Notes under the pieces: model-generated
Databases searched by the model: none
The model's input: only the letters and a program-made list of their open reading frames with translations
What the model was told of the DNA's origin: nothing
Shown here: one piece after another, positions 63,658 through 64,000 of the stretch
Layout of the letters: the number at the start of each line of letters is the position of its first letter
Position numbering within the stretch: the stretch's first letter is position 1
Assembly: GCF_019679475.1 (NCBI RefSeq)
Contig: NZ_JAIEZP010000001.1
Span: forward strand, 1,984,001 to 2,048,000
Length of the DNA: 64,000 nt
Source of the DNA: Hyphomonas sediminis
GTDB lineage: Bacteria; Pseudomonadota; Alphaproteobacteria; Caulobacterales; Hyphomonadaceae
Direction of reading: 5' to 3'
Program-made: the position numbers and the translations under genes

Positions 63658-64000
63658 TCAGTTCGGGGGACGCCAGAGAGGCATGTGCGCAAGCGCGGCG
63701 AGCAGGTCTGACCGGGTGACGATACCGGCGAGGCTGCCATCCGGCGCAACGACTGGCACGGCCTGGACGCCGCCATCGGCGAGCAGGCGGACGAGGATGC
63801 CGATACTCTCGCCTGGCGCAACGGTATCACCCGGTGGACTCATGATCTCTTCGGCATGATGGGGCGCGCCGCGCCTGGCGAGCAGCAGCCCCGACAGGCT
63901 GCGCGCAAAACCCGACTGATTGAGAATGGCGGCATCACGGGCGCGCTGGATAAGGTCGTTCTGGGTGATGACGCCGAGAAGCTGGCCCTGCGGGCCGGTG
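63658..64000 (-). CDS. CBS-domain protein, C-terminal part (HPP-family type)
   Basis: The minus-strand frame is open from the window end to the stop at 63658. The visible 113 residues are the end of one CBS domain (GQLLGVITQNDLIQRA) and a complete second one (IMSPPGDTVAPGESIGILVRLLADGGVQAVPVVAPDGSLAGIVTRSDLLAAL), as found at the C-terminus of HPP-family membrane proteins. The N-terminus is outside the window, so the family assignment is tentative. ATG 63843 is internal, not the start. It lies 11 bp upstream of the frameshifted kinase-like gene and probably shares its operon. Confidence 0.7.
   Translation of the reverse strand, partial: TGPQGQLLGVITQNDLIQRARDAAILNQSGFARSLSGLLLARRGAPHHAEEIMSPPGDTVAPGESIGILVRLLADGGVQAVPVVAPDGSLAGIVTRSDLLAALAHMPLWRPPN

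Overview
The window looks like chromosomal DNA of a free-living alphaproteobacterium, probably a Hyphomonas-like member of the Hyphomonadaceae (inference). The reasons are the high GC with GC-rich third codon positions, several TonB-dependent receptors, a GTA-type terminase, Baeyer-Villiger-type monooxygenases, leucine-degradation genes, PhoD and PhoX phosphatases, and NarL-type and hybrid kinases. No rRNA, tRNA, CRISPR array or insertion sequence was recognised. Genes are dense and mostly run in short operons with 4-base stop/start overlaps.

Layout. 1-315: tail of a TetR regulator, paralogous to two more near 50-52 kb. 0.36-11.8 kb, all minus strand: a catabolic locus made of a TonB receptor, a RutB-like amidohydrolase, two paralogous M20 peptidases, a RutF-like flavin reductase, two MFS carriers, a RutA-like flavin monooxygenase and a GntR/FCD regulator. 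A 22-bp operator-like sequence recurs in front of the receptor, in front of the second transcription unit, and between gntR and phoD. 12.1-17.3 kb: PhoD phosphatase, a second TonB receptor whose signal peptide is out of frame, and a small exported protein. 17.4-20.2 kb: a NarL-type kinase and response regulator, convergent, each preceded by the same tandem C-tract motif, then an orphan intrinsic terminator. 20.4-24.8 kb: FAD monooxygenase, MgtE, membrane-anchored GH24-like protein. 24.8-37.5 kb: leucine catabolism (isovaleryl-CoA dehydrogenase, both methylcrotonyl-CoA carboxylase subunits, a methylglutaconyl-CoA hydratase candidate) interleaved with a START-like protein, hybrid kinase, patatin lipase, EF-hand protein and small membrane or exported proteins. 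37.5-43 kb: hot-dog dehydratase, BVMO, and an HscC/DjlC-type Hsp70 and J-like pair. 43-49.4 kb: PhoX, triple-META lipoprotein, Crp-like regulator, lipoprotein, metallo-beta-lactamase-fold hydrolase. 49.9-53.6 kb: two TetR paralogs and an isolated GTA-like terminase pair. 53.7-55.9 kb: nucleotide salvage (AMP nucleosidase, cytidine deaminase) and a lipoprotein. 55.9-62.2 kb: a translationally coupled caspase/OmpA - trypsin - caspase/MORN operon with a divergent Tat-exported peptidoglycan-binding protein. 62.3-64 kb: tyrosine phosphatase, a frameshifted P-loop kinase-like gene and the end of a CBS-domain protein.

Two regions are the best candidates for undescribed biology: the envelope-directed caspase-trypsin-caspase operon (55.9-62.2 kb), and the Rut-like oxidative amide-cleavage locus with paired M20 peptidases, a TonB receptor and a recurring operator (0.36-11.8 kb). 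Functions given for both are inferred from domains and gene order, not demonstrated.
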